A stretch of DNA of 12,445 nucleotides, taken from positions 1-12,445 of the forward strand of contig JAAYEX010000175.1 of assembly GCA_012728535.1 (NCBI GenBank), read 5' to 3'. This document shows, in pieces, positions 7,004 to 12,445 of this stretch. Below the pieces are notes generated by a model, which was not told where the DNA came from, made no database searches, and saw only the letters and a program-made list of their open reading frames with translations. This DNA is from Clostridiaceae bacterium (GTDB taxonomy: Bacteria; Bacillota; Clostridia; Saccharofermentanales; DTU023). The stretch's first letter is position 1, and each line of letters begins with the position of its first letter. Made by a program: the position numbers and the translations under genes.

Positions 7004-7020
7004 ACATTGTGTCACATTGT
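7004..7020. repeat. Direct repeat ACATTGT in divergent intergenic region
   Basis: ACATTGT occurs at 7004-7010 and again at 7014-7020, a 10-bp period that places both on the same face of the helix. It includes the small palindrome TGTGTCACA (7008-7016). It lies between the FMN reductase gene and the nucleoside operon promoter, about 30 bp upstream of that -35 box, so it could bind a regulator of either gene. This is suggestive only. Confidence 0.35.
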
Positions 7021-7050
7021 TTGTATAGAGTATTGGCTAATTTTATGGAA

Positions 7051-7078
7051 TTGACAAGGGAAATTAGATGTTTATACT
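7051..7078 (+). promoter_or_regulatory. Sigma-A promoter of the nucleoside-uptake operon
   Basis: TTGACA (7051-7056), a 16-bp spacer and TATACT (7073-7078) form a strong promoter in an AT-rich stretch. Transcription should begin near 7085, giving a leader of about 50 nt. A perfect TATAAT at 7082-7087 has no matching -35 and is less likely to be used. Confidence 0.8.
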
Positions 7079-7088
7079 TAATATAATA

Positions 7089-7123
7089 TAAATTGCATGA
7101 CAAAAATACTTTAATGCAATTTA
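7089..7123 (+). promoter_or_regulatory. Inverted repeat in the leader of the nucleoside-uptake operon
   Basis: TAAATTGCAT (7089-7098) and ATGCAATTTA (7114-7123) are perfect 10-bp arms around a 15-nt AT-rich loop. They begin at the expected transcription start and end 1 bp before the AAGGGAGG ribosome binding site. The position suits a repressor operator just downstream of the promoter, or a hairpin that affects translation. The leader is too short for a purine riboswitch and I see no riboswitch consensus. Confidence 0.55.
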
Positions 7124-7136
7124 AAGGGAGGAAAAA

Positions 7137-8327
7137 ATGAAAAAAATTCTAATGACTTTGCTTAGTCTGATTATGGTAGTGGCGATGGTGGCATCTTGTA
7201 CACCTTCAACACCTCCAGAGCAGCCTACAGACGCACCGTCGACACAAGCTCCTGTTGAAACCGAACCGGGTGGTGAAGAACCGACCGAGCCGGTTGTTGA
7301 ACCGACCGAACCGGCAGGAAAAGTGTATAACGTTGTTAATCTGGTTAACGGAACTCTCGGAGACAGATCATTCTTTGACTCAGCAGAAGCCGGGTTAGCT
7401 GAATTGGCAGCAGCCGGTCGCATCACCTATCGCACCATTGAAATGGGTGGTGATGACGAAGATCAGCCCAAGTGGCTCAGCACTCTTTATGAAGTCTCCG
7501 AATCAGGTGACTATGACCTGATTATCTGTGGCACCTATCAGATGCCGGATTACCTGAATGAAGTAGCCGCTGAATACCCCGATCAGAAGTATTTGATCTA
7601 TGACTCAGCAGGTGATGGCGATAACATCGTTAACATCAACTACAAACAAAACGACATGGGTTATCTGGTAGGCGTCTTTGCAGCCGCTATGACACTGGAA
7701 ACCGATTTGGACAACATCAATGACGAATCAGTCGTCGGTTTTGTCGGCGGCGTTGACAGCCCCGTCATCAATGACTTCCTCTATGGATTCCTTTTGGGTG
7801 CACAGTACTCTAACGCAGACATCAAAGTAGATACCCGTTACGTCAACAGCTATGTTGATCCTGCCAGAGCCAAAGAGTTGGCCCTTTCCATGATTAACGA
7901 TAACAACTGTGACATTATCTGGGGTGTATCAGGAAACTCAGGTAACGGTGCTGCGGAAGCTGCTCTTGAAACCGGTAAAGCCTGGTTCATCGGTGTTGAC
8001 TCTGACCAGGAGCTGACCCTGTCCAAGGAACTGGCTGCAATCACACTGACCAGTGGATTGAAGAATATCGGCAACTCAATTGTTTGGTTCTTTGATGAAC
8101 TGGATGCAGGCCGCGAGCATTACGGTGAAGACATCCTTCTCGGTATCCCCGAAGGCGGAGTCGGCATTGTGACTGATAAGAACTTTGACAAATATGCAAC
8201 TGATGAAATCAAGGCTCTGGTTGAGGAAGTTATGGAAGGTATCGTCAACGGTACTATCGAAGTTCCTACAGCTATCGGCGATACATCGGGAGCTGCTGAA
8301 AGATTGAGAGATTCACTGCAGCCATAA
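7137..8327 (+). CDS. BMP-family ABC transporter substrate-binding lipoprotein (nucleoside uptake)
   Basis: This is a membrane-anchored lipoprotein that would capture nucleosides outside the cell and deliver them to the permease encoded downstream. Residues 1-20 form a signal peptide with lipobox V-A-S-C21. A Pro/Thr/Glu-rich linker (22-61) follows, then a periplasmic-binding-protein type 1 fold. Family signatures are NGTLGDRSFFDSAEAGL (71-87), MGYLVGVFAAAMT (174-186), GFVGGVDSPV (201-210) and IGVDSDQ (285-291). The 396-residue length is slightly over the usual 350-380 because of the linker. ATG 7137 is preceded by a strong GGGAGG. It is the first gene of the operon and probably the most highly expressed, given the hairpin that follows it. 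It resembles BmpA / NupN / PnrA proteins; the preferred nucleoside is unknown. Confidence 0.93.
   Translation: MKKILMTLLSLIMVVAMVASCTPSTPPEQPTDAPSTQAPVETEPGGEEPTEPVVEPTEPAGKVYNVVNLVNGTLGDRSFFDSAEAGLAELAAAGRITYRTIEMGGDDEDQPKWLSTLYEVSESGDYDLIICGTYQMPDYLNEVAAEYPDQKYLIYDSAGDGDNIVNINYKQNDMGYLVGVFAAAMTLETDLDNINDESVVGFVGGVDSPVINDFLYGFLLGAQYSNADIKVDTRYVNSYVDPARAKELALSMINDNNCDIIWGVSGNSGNGAAEAALETGKAWFIGVDSDQELTLSKELAAITLTSGLKNIGNSIVWFFDELDAGREHYGEDILLGIPEGGVGIVTDKNFDKYATDEIKALVEEVMEGIVNGTIEVPTAIGDTSGAAERLRDSLQP
7278..7314 (+). repeat. Short tandem repeat in lipoprotein linker
   Basis: GAACCGACCGAGCCGG (7278-7293) recurs at 7299-7314 with one change, a 21-bp period encoding EPTEPVV then EPTEPAG. A related ACCGAACCGG occurs just before (about 7260-7269). 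It lengthens the flexible tether between the lipid anchor and the binding domain and could vary in copy number between strains. Confidence 0.7.
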
Positions 8328-8366
8328 GCTCTTAATAAAGTATTCTATTTAATTAAAAAATGAATA

Positions 8367-8395
8367 AGCGGATGATCGTATTTCGGTCATCCGCT
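8367..8395 (+). terminator. Hairpin between binding-protein gene and ATPase gene (probable attenuator)
   Basis: AGCGGATGATCG (8367-8378) pairs with CGGTCATCCGCT (8384-8395) over 12 positions, one of them U-G, with loop TATTT. The following ATTCTTC is only weakly U-rich, so transcription stop is likely partial, or the hairpin protects the 3' end of the binding-protein mRNA. Either would give more binding protein than transporter, a common need in ABC importers. The ATPase ribosome binding site follows about 10-25 bp downstream. Confidence 0.7.
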
Positions 8396-8433
8396 ATTCT
8401 TCAAGAGGAGACGAAGAAGTGGAGGAAAAGCCG

Positions 8434-10014
8434 ATGGGAGCTGCTAATCAGACGGCTCAAAATATTGAACTCGCTGTAGACATGAGGAATATTTCAAAGG
8501 TATATCCCAACGGAATCGCAGCTAATCGCAACGTAGAATTTTCAGTTCGAAAAGGTGAAATTCATGCATTGATCGGCGAAAACGGCGCCGGTAAATCCAC
8601 GCTGGTAAAGATGCTATTCGGCATGGAGCAGCCAACAGAAGGTGAAATTTTTATCAATGGTAAAGAAGTACAGCTGACATCTCCGGCACAGGCGATTGAC
8701 TATGGAATCGGTATGGTTCACCAGCATTTGATGTTGGTACCGAGCCTGACGGTCGCGGAGAACATGGTTTTGGGCATGCCTCCCAAAAAAGGCATATCAA
8801 TTGATTATGAAGAAGCTGTCAGGATGACCAAAGAGATAGCAGAACGCTATCATTTTAAGGTCGATGCTGAAAAACGCGTCATGGACATTCCGGTCGGTAT
8901 GAAACAGAAAATCGAGATTTTGAAGGCCCTGCTCAGAGGCGCTGAGATATTGATTCTGGATGAACCTACCGCTGTGTTGACCTCGAATGAAACAGTAGAA
9001 CTTTTTCAGCAGCTGAGAAATCTGCGCGACGAAGGCTTTACAATAATCTTTATTTCCCACCGTTTAAATGAAATCAAAGAACTTACCGACCGCATGACGA
9101 TCATGCGTGGCGGACGTTTTATGGGAGTGCACGATACAGCCGGTATCTCTGAACAGGAAATATCCCGTCTCATGGTGGGACGCGACGTTGTTTTAGAGCT
9201 GGAAAAGGACCAGGCTAACCCTCAGGAAGTAGTTTTATCTGTCGAAAACGTAAGCTACACAAATGAGTGGAATAAGCTGATGCTCGACAATGTTTCTTTT
9301 GACGTACGAGCCGGAGAAATTGTCGGTATTGCAGGTGTTGAAGGCAACGGACAGAAGGAAGTCGTTGATATTTTGTTCGGGCTGAGAAACGCTCATACCG
9401 GTGAAGTTTCGGTTAATGGCAAAAGTATACTGGGTAAAAGTCAAAGAGCTATACGTGAAATGGGTGTCTCATTGATACCTGAAGACCGGATGCTTTATGG
9501 AATAGCTGCATCAGGCAGTATTACGGACAATATTCTGGCGGATCGTTACGCAAATAAAGAATATAATACAGGTCCCTTTTTCAAAACAAAGAGAATTCAG
9601 AAAGATACAGAAGAACTGATTAAGGAGTACAGGATTGTAGCGAGAAATCAGTCGCAGCAGGTAGATATGCTTTCGGGCGGAAATATCCAAAAGGTTGTTG
9701 TTGCGCGGGAATTCTCCAGCTGTCCGAATCTGATTATTGCTGACCAGCCGACACGCGGAATTGATGTCGGTGCAACAGAGTTTATCAGAAAGCGTCTGGT
9801 TGACCTTAGCCGTGAAGGAGCTGCAGTGCTTCTGGTTTCAGCAGATCTGAGTGAAGTCATGGAAATGTCAGATCGTCTTCTGATTTTCTATGGCGGTGAA
9901 ATAGTAGCCAGCTTCCATGATACAAGTTCTCTTTCAGACGAAGTGATGGGTGAGTACATGTTGGGTTTGAAAAGACAGACCGAGGAACAGCTGAAGGAGG
10001 ATACATATGTATAA
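8434..10014 (+). CDS. Nucleoside ABC transporter ATPase, two ATP-binding domains (NupA/NupO type)
   Basis: The 526-residue cytoplasmic ATPase powers uptake. Domain 1 (about 15-250) has Walker A GENGAGKST (48-56), Q-loop VHQH (95-98), a degenerate signature VGMKQK (154-159), Walker B LILDEP (173-178) and switch H209. Domain 2 (about 266-510) has a degenerate Walker A GVEGNGQK (301-308), canonical signature LSGGN (413-417), Walker B ending ADQPT (no catalytic Glu) and Ser-Ala-Asp where the switch His would be. Active and degenerate parts therefore combine as in RbsA/NupA-type sugar and nucleoside importers. ATG 8434 has GGAGG 8 bp upstream. GTG 8419 with AGAGGAG 8 bp upstream is an almost equal alternative that adds five residues. 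The stop overlaps the next gene by 8 bp, so translation is coupled. Confidence 0.93.
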   Translation: MGAANQTAQNIELAVDMRNISKVYPNGIAANRNVEFSVRKGEIHALIGENGAGKSTLVKMLFGMEQPTEGEIFINGKEVQLTSPAQAIDYGIGMVHQHLMLVPSLTVAENMVLGMPPKKGISIDYEEAVRMTKEIAERYHFKVDAEKRVMDIPVGMKQKIEILKALLRGAEILILDEPTAVLTSNETVELFQQLRNLRDEGFTIIFISHRLNEIKELTDRMTIMRGGRFMGVHDTAGISEQEISRLMVGRDVVLELEKDQANPQEVVLSVENVSYTNEWNKLMLDNVSFDVRAGEIVGIAGVEGNGQKEVVDILFGLRNAHTGEVSVNGKSILGKSQRAIREMGVSLIPEDRMLYGIAASGSITDNILADRYANKEYNTGPFFKTKRIQKDTEELIKEYRIVARNQSQQVDMLSGGNIQKVVVAREFSSCPNLIIADQPTRGIDVGATEFIRKRLVDLSREGAAVLLVSADLSEVMEMSDRLLIFYGGEIVASFHDTSSLSDEVMGEYMLGLKRQTEEQLKEDTYV

Positions 10015-11128
10015 GCGCAGAATGGTCGCATTTAACATGCTGCGCGGCCTCGCAGCTATCTTGCTTGCCCTGGCCGTGGCGGCTATATTTATATTTCTGG
10101 CCTCAGACGAACCTTTTGAAGCTTTGAAACAATTACTGATTGCACCTCTGGTGAACTTCCGGGGTGAAACTGTTGCTTTTAATGTACAGTCCCTTTATCA
10201 GATCTTAGCTTTGATGATACCGACCATGTTCACAGGACTTGGTGTCTGCGTCATGTTTTCAGCCGATATGTTTAACCTTGGTGGTGAGGGTGCTGTAATG
10301 GCCGGCGGTTTTGTTGCCGCTCTTGTTGGGATTTATTGGCCTATGTCAGCAGGAATACACCCTGTCGTTGCAGTATTGATGGGTGCACTGATTGGTGGAC
10401 TGGTGACTTTAATCCCCGCACTCTTGCGTGTAAAAGTCGGAGCCAGCGAGATGGTTTCGTCGCTTATGTTCAACTATGTTGCCATGTATATCATCATGCA
10501 TTTTTTGAACAACGTATTCGCCGACCGTTCTAAAGGATCAACACAAACCTTTCCATTTTTTGCAACAGCGAAAATTCCTCAGATGGTACCAGGCGGTTCC
10601 CGCCTGACATATGGTTTCCTGATAGCCTTGGTTGTTGTTGTGATAACCACTTTGTTCATGTATCGCACGCGCTGGGGTTACCAGATACGCATGATTGGTA
10701 TTAATTCAAATTTTGCCAAATACTCCGGCATGAGTGTGGCCTCAACCCTGATACTTGCACAATTTATCGGTGGCTTTCTTTCGGGCATGGGTGGAGCTAT
10801 TGAAGTTCTTGGCCGCTATAACACCTTCCTCTGGAAAGAACTGCCGGGATATGGCTGGACCGGAATAACGATAGCTATATTAGCCAGAAACAATCCGGCA
10901 TTCGTGCCTTTTGCAGCATTTTTTCTGGCTTACCTGGATCGGGGCTGCCAACTGATGTCAACTCACAGTGATGTGCCTTCAGAAATGATAGCAATTATTC
11001 AGGCATCAATCTTTCTCTTCTTTGCCGCTGAACAATTCCTGTCAGGTACACGCCAAAAATTGGTGGTTAAAAACGCTAAGGATGAATTGGCTGCTATGGA
11101 AGCAAAAACAGTGCAGGAGGGTAAATAA
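10007..11128 (+). CDS. Nucleoside ABC transporter permease 1 (NupB/NupP type)
   Basis: The 373-residue integral membrane protein, with about eight to nine hydrophobic segments, is one half of the transport channel. The BPD_transp_2 family signatures are FNLGGEGAVMAGGFVAA (89-105) and the coupling-helix region KVGASEMVSSLMFNY (143-157), which should touch the ATPase. A late YGWTGITIAILARNNP segment is also typical. The C-terminal tail (about 345-373) is charged and cytoplasmic. The start ATG 10007 overlaps the ATPase stop and uses AAGGAGG located inside the ATPase gene. Slightly longer than B. subtilis NupP because of the tail. Confidence 0.92.
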   Translation: MYKRRMVAFNMLRGLAAILLALAVAAIFIFLASDEPFEALKQLLIAPLVNFRGETVAFNVQSLYQILALMIPTMFTGLGVCVMFSADMFNLGGEGAVMAGGFVAALVGIYWPMSAGIHPVVAVLMGALIGGLVTLIPALLRVKVGASEMVSSLMFNYVAMYIIMHFLNNVFADRSKGSTQTFPFFATAKIPQMVPGGSRLTYGFLIALVVVVITTLFMYRTRWGYQIRMIGINSNFAKYSGMSVASTLILAQFIGGFLSGMGGAIEVLGRYNTFLWKELPGYGWTGITIAILARNNPAFVPFAAFFLAYLDRGCQLMSTHSDVPSEMIAIIQASIFLFFAAEQFLSGTRQKLVVKNAKDELAAMEAKTVQEGK

Positions 11129-12085
11129 ATGTCGGGTTTTTGGAGTACAGTTTTTAATGCTGACTTTGTTTTTGCCATTTTCAGAATCACCGCTCCCATC
11201 CTCTTTGCAGCGCTAGGGGCTATTATTGCAGAAAAAGCAGGCGTGACGAACATCGGCTTAGACGGAATGATGAGTATTTCAGCTCTCTTCGGCACTCTGA
11301 TCAGCTACTGGACACAGAGCTGGATTTTAGGCGTTTTAGGAGCTGTTCTCGTCGGGATGGTCTTAGGCCTGATGATGGGTTTTTTCGCTCTACGTTTACG
11401 CACAAATATTATTCTGACCGGTATTGCGATTAATATGCTCGGTGGCGGCGGAACGATATTTTTGCTTTACATGTTTACCGGCTTGCGTGGAAATACCAGC
11501 TCGCTGAGTTCACCTAATATTCTCATCCCTACAGTGCACATTCCCTTATTGAAGGATATCCCGGTTCTCGGTTCAATACTTTCCGGCCACGCTGTATTGA
11601 CCTATCTGGCCTTTATACTGGTATTTGTTGTGCGCTTCATGCTGAATCGGACTTCAACAGGCCTGAATATTCGTGCCGTAGGAGAAAACAGCGATGCAGC
11701 CCGCTCGGTAGGTATATCTGTAAAGCGCGTTCAGTATATTGCCCTGATCTTATCCGGTGCCTTAGCCGGATTGGGCGGTGCTTTCATGTCCATGTACTAT
11801 TCGCAAAGCTGGAACGTCGGCATGGTTGCAGGTCGTGGTTTTATAGCTCTGGCAGCAGAAGCTATGGGCCGAGGGCAGCCGGTCGGTGCCATGTTCAGCT
11901 CGTTAATCTTCGGTTTCGCTCAAGCACTGGAAACACGTGTATCAGGCATCCAGGGGGTCTCATCTTTCCTGGTAGCAGCGATTCCGTACCTGGTTACCAT
12001 TATCGGTCTGGTTATCTTTGTCTGGAGTTCCAAACGTAAAGCTGACAGACGTCGCAGACAAATCAGCACTTCTGATTGGGAGTAA
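11129..12085 (+). CDS. Nucleoside ABC transporter permease 2 (NupC/NupQ type)
   Basis: The 318-residue membrane protein is the second half of the channel and has the usual length for the family. The signature KAGVTNIGLDGMM (36-48) corresponds to the conserved GxxNIGxEGMM of these permeases, with Asp in place of the usual Glu. NIRAVGEN (about 185-192) with the following VGISVKRVQ is the cytoplasmic coupling segment. The C-terminus is strongly basic (KRKADRRRRQ), consistent with a cytoplasmic end. The ATG directly abuts the stop of permease 1 with no gap, and GGAGGG 6-7 bp upstream lies in the preceding gene. The nucleoside hydrolase gene follows after 2 bp. Confidence 0.93.
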   Translation: MSGFWSTVFNADFVFAIFRITAPILFAALGAIIAEKAGVTNIGLDGMMSISALFGTLISYWTQSWILGVLGAVLVGMVLGLMMGFFALRLRTNIILTGIAINMLGGGGTIFLLYMFTGLRGNTSSLSSPNILIPTVHIPLLKDIPVLGSILSGHAVLTYLAFILVFVVRFMLNRTSTGLNIRAVGENSDAARSVGISVKRVQYIALILSGALAGLGGAFMSMYYSQSWNVGMVAGRGFIALAAEAMGRGQPVGAMFSSLIFGFAQALETRVSGIQGVSSFLVAAIPYLVTIIGLVIFVWSSKRKADRRRRQISTSDWE

Positions 12086-12087
12086 AA

Positions 12088-12445
12088 ATGAATATGAAAA
12101 AGATCCCCGTCATTCTTGACGGCGACCCCGGACACGACGACGCCATTGCCTGGACTTTGGCGGCGTCGTCACCCGGCCTTGACATTCTTGCAGTTACGAC
12201 GGTGGCAGGTAACGTTTCTCTGGACAAGACGTCTTTGAACAGTAGAAAGATCTGGACTCTGCTTGGCAAAGATGTGAAGATCGCGAGAGGTGCGGTCAAG
12301 CCTTTGTTCACCGAACACATTGACGCGCCATCTGTTCATGGTGAGTCAGGTCTGGATGGGCCGGATTTACCCGATCCTGTGATGGAACTGCATGAACTGG
12401 GCGCCGTTGATCTAATGGCGCAGATACTTCAGGAAGCAGTTGAAC
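12088..12445 (+). CDS. Nucleoside hydrolase (ribonucleoside N-glycosidase), N-terminal part
   Basis: The visible 119 residues carry the family hallmark D11-G-D-P-G-H-D17-D18-A, the calcium-binding and catalytic aspartate cluster of inosine-uridine preferring nucleoside hydrolases. TTVAGNVSLDKTSLNS and VHGESGLDGPDLP segments also fit the family. The enzyme splits nucleosides into free base and ribose in the cytoplasm. It is truncated by the right edge; relatives are about 310-330 residues. ATG 12088 has GGGAG overlapping the permease stop, 5 bp upstream; an in-frame ATG at 12094 is possible. Its place 2 bp behind the transporter genes supports a nucleoside import and salvage operon. Confidence 0.95.
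   Translation, partial: MNMKKIPVILDGDPGHDDAIAWTLAASSPGLDILAVTTVAGNVSLDKTSLNSRKIWTLLGKDVKIARGAVKPLFTEHIDAPSVHGESGLDGPDLPDPVMELHELGAVDLMAQILQEAVE

Noticed and set aside
7079..7136. Possible purine riboswitch before the nucleoside operon
   Set aside because: The leader from the predicted start is only about 50 nt, too short for the aptamer plus expression platform, and the conserved loop sequences are absent.
9334..9360. Broken second ATP-binding domain in the ABC ATPase
   Set aside because: The degenerate Walker A (GVEGNGQK) and missing catalytic Glu are normal for this RbsA/NupA-like family, not a sign of decay.

Overview
The window looks like chromosomal DNA of an anaerobic, low-to-moderate GC Gram-positive bacterium (Bacillota, probably a clostridial lineage). 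The evidence is a T-box leader controlling an aminoacyl-tRNA synthetase operon, strong AGGAGG-type ribosome binding sites, sigma-A promoters close to consensus, a lipoprotein-type ABC transporter binding protein, and a double-CDGSH iron-sulfur protein typical of anaerobes. The exact genus cannot be named from the sequence alone. I see no insertion sequence, phage gene, CRISPR array, rRNA or tRNA.

Left part (1-3206, minus strand): the phenylalanyl-tRNA synthetase operon pheS-pheT, with pheT cut by the left edge. It is preceded by a complete tRNA-Phe-sensing T-box leader: a UUC specifier in stem I, an antiterminator with a UGGU bulge, and an intrinsic terminator. A near-consensus promoter (TTGACA, 17 bp, TAAAAT) lies only 4 bp beyond the stop codon of the upstream gene.

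Middle part (3207-6952): a collection of small housekeeping or accessory enzymes. A metallo-beta-lactamase-fold hydrolase (minus) is divergent from a class C beta-lactamase-like serine hydrolase (plus, with a run of eight Gs inside the gene). These are followed by a CDGSH-ferredoxin-CDGSH iron-sulfur protein closely linked to a GIY-YIG mini-nuclease (plus), and then a convergent FMN-dependent NAD(P)H oxidoreductase (minus).

Right part (6953-12445, plus strand): a nucleoside-uptake operon of the BmpA/NupABC (B. subtilis NupNOPQ) type. It encodes a BMP-family lipoprotein, a double-domain ATPase, two permeases and, 2 bp downstream, the start of a nucleoside hydrolase. Imported nucleosides would be split into base and ribose in the cytoplasm for salvage. 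The operon has a clear promoter, an inverted repeat in its short leader, and a hairpin between the binding-protein gene and the ATPase gene that could lower expression of the membrane components relative to the binding protein.

Most of the window is recognisable and conventional; I do not find convincing evidence for a new multi-gene system. The points most worth a second look are the altered phenylalanine-pocket motif in PheS (FYIN where FAFG is usual), the tandem CDGSH protein next to the GIY-YIG gene, the G8 tract in the serine hydrolase gene, and the palindromic elements in front of three genes.
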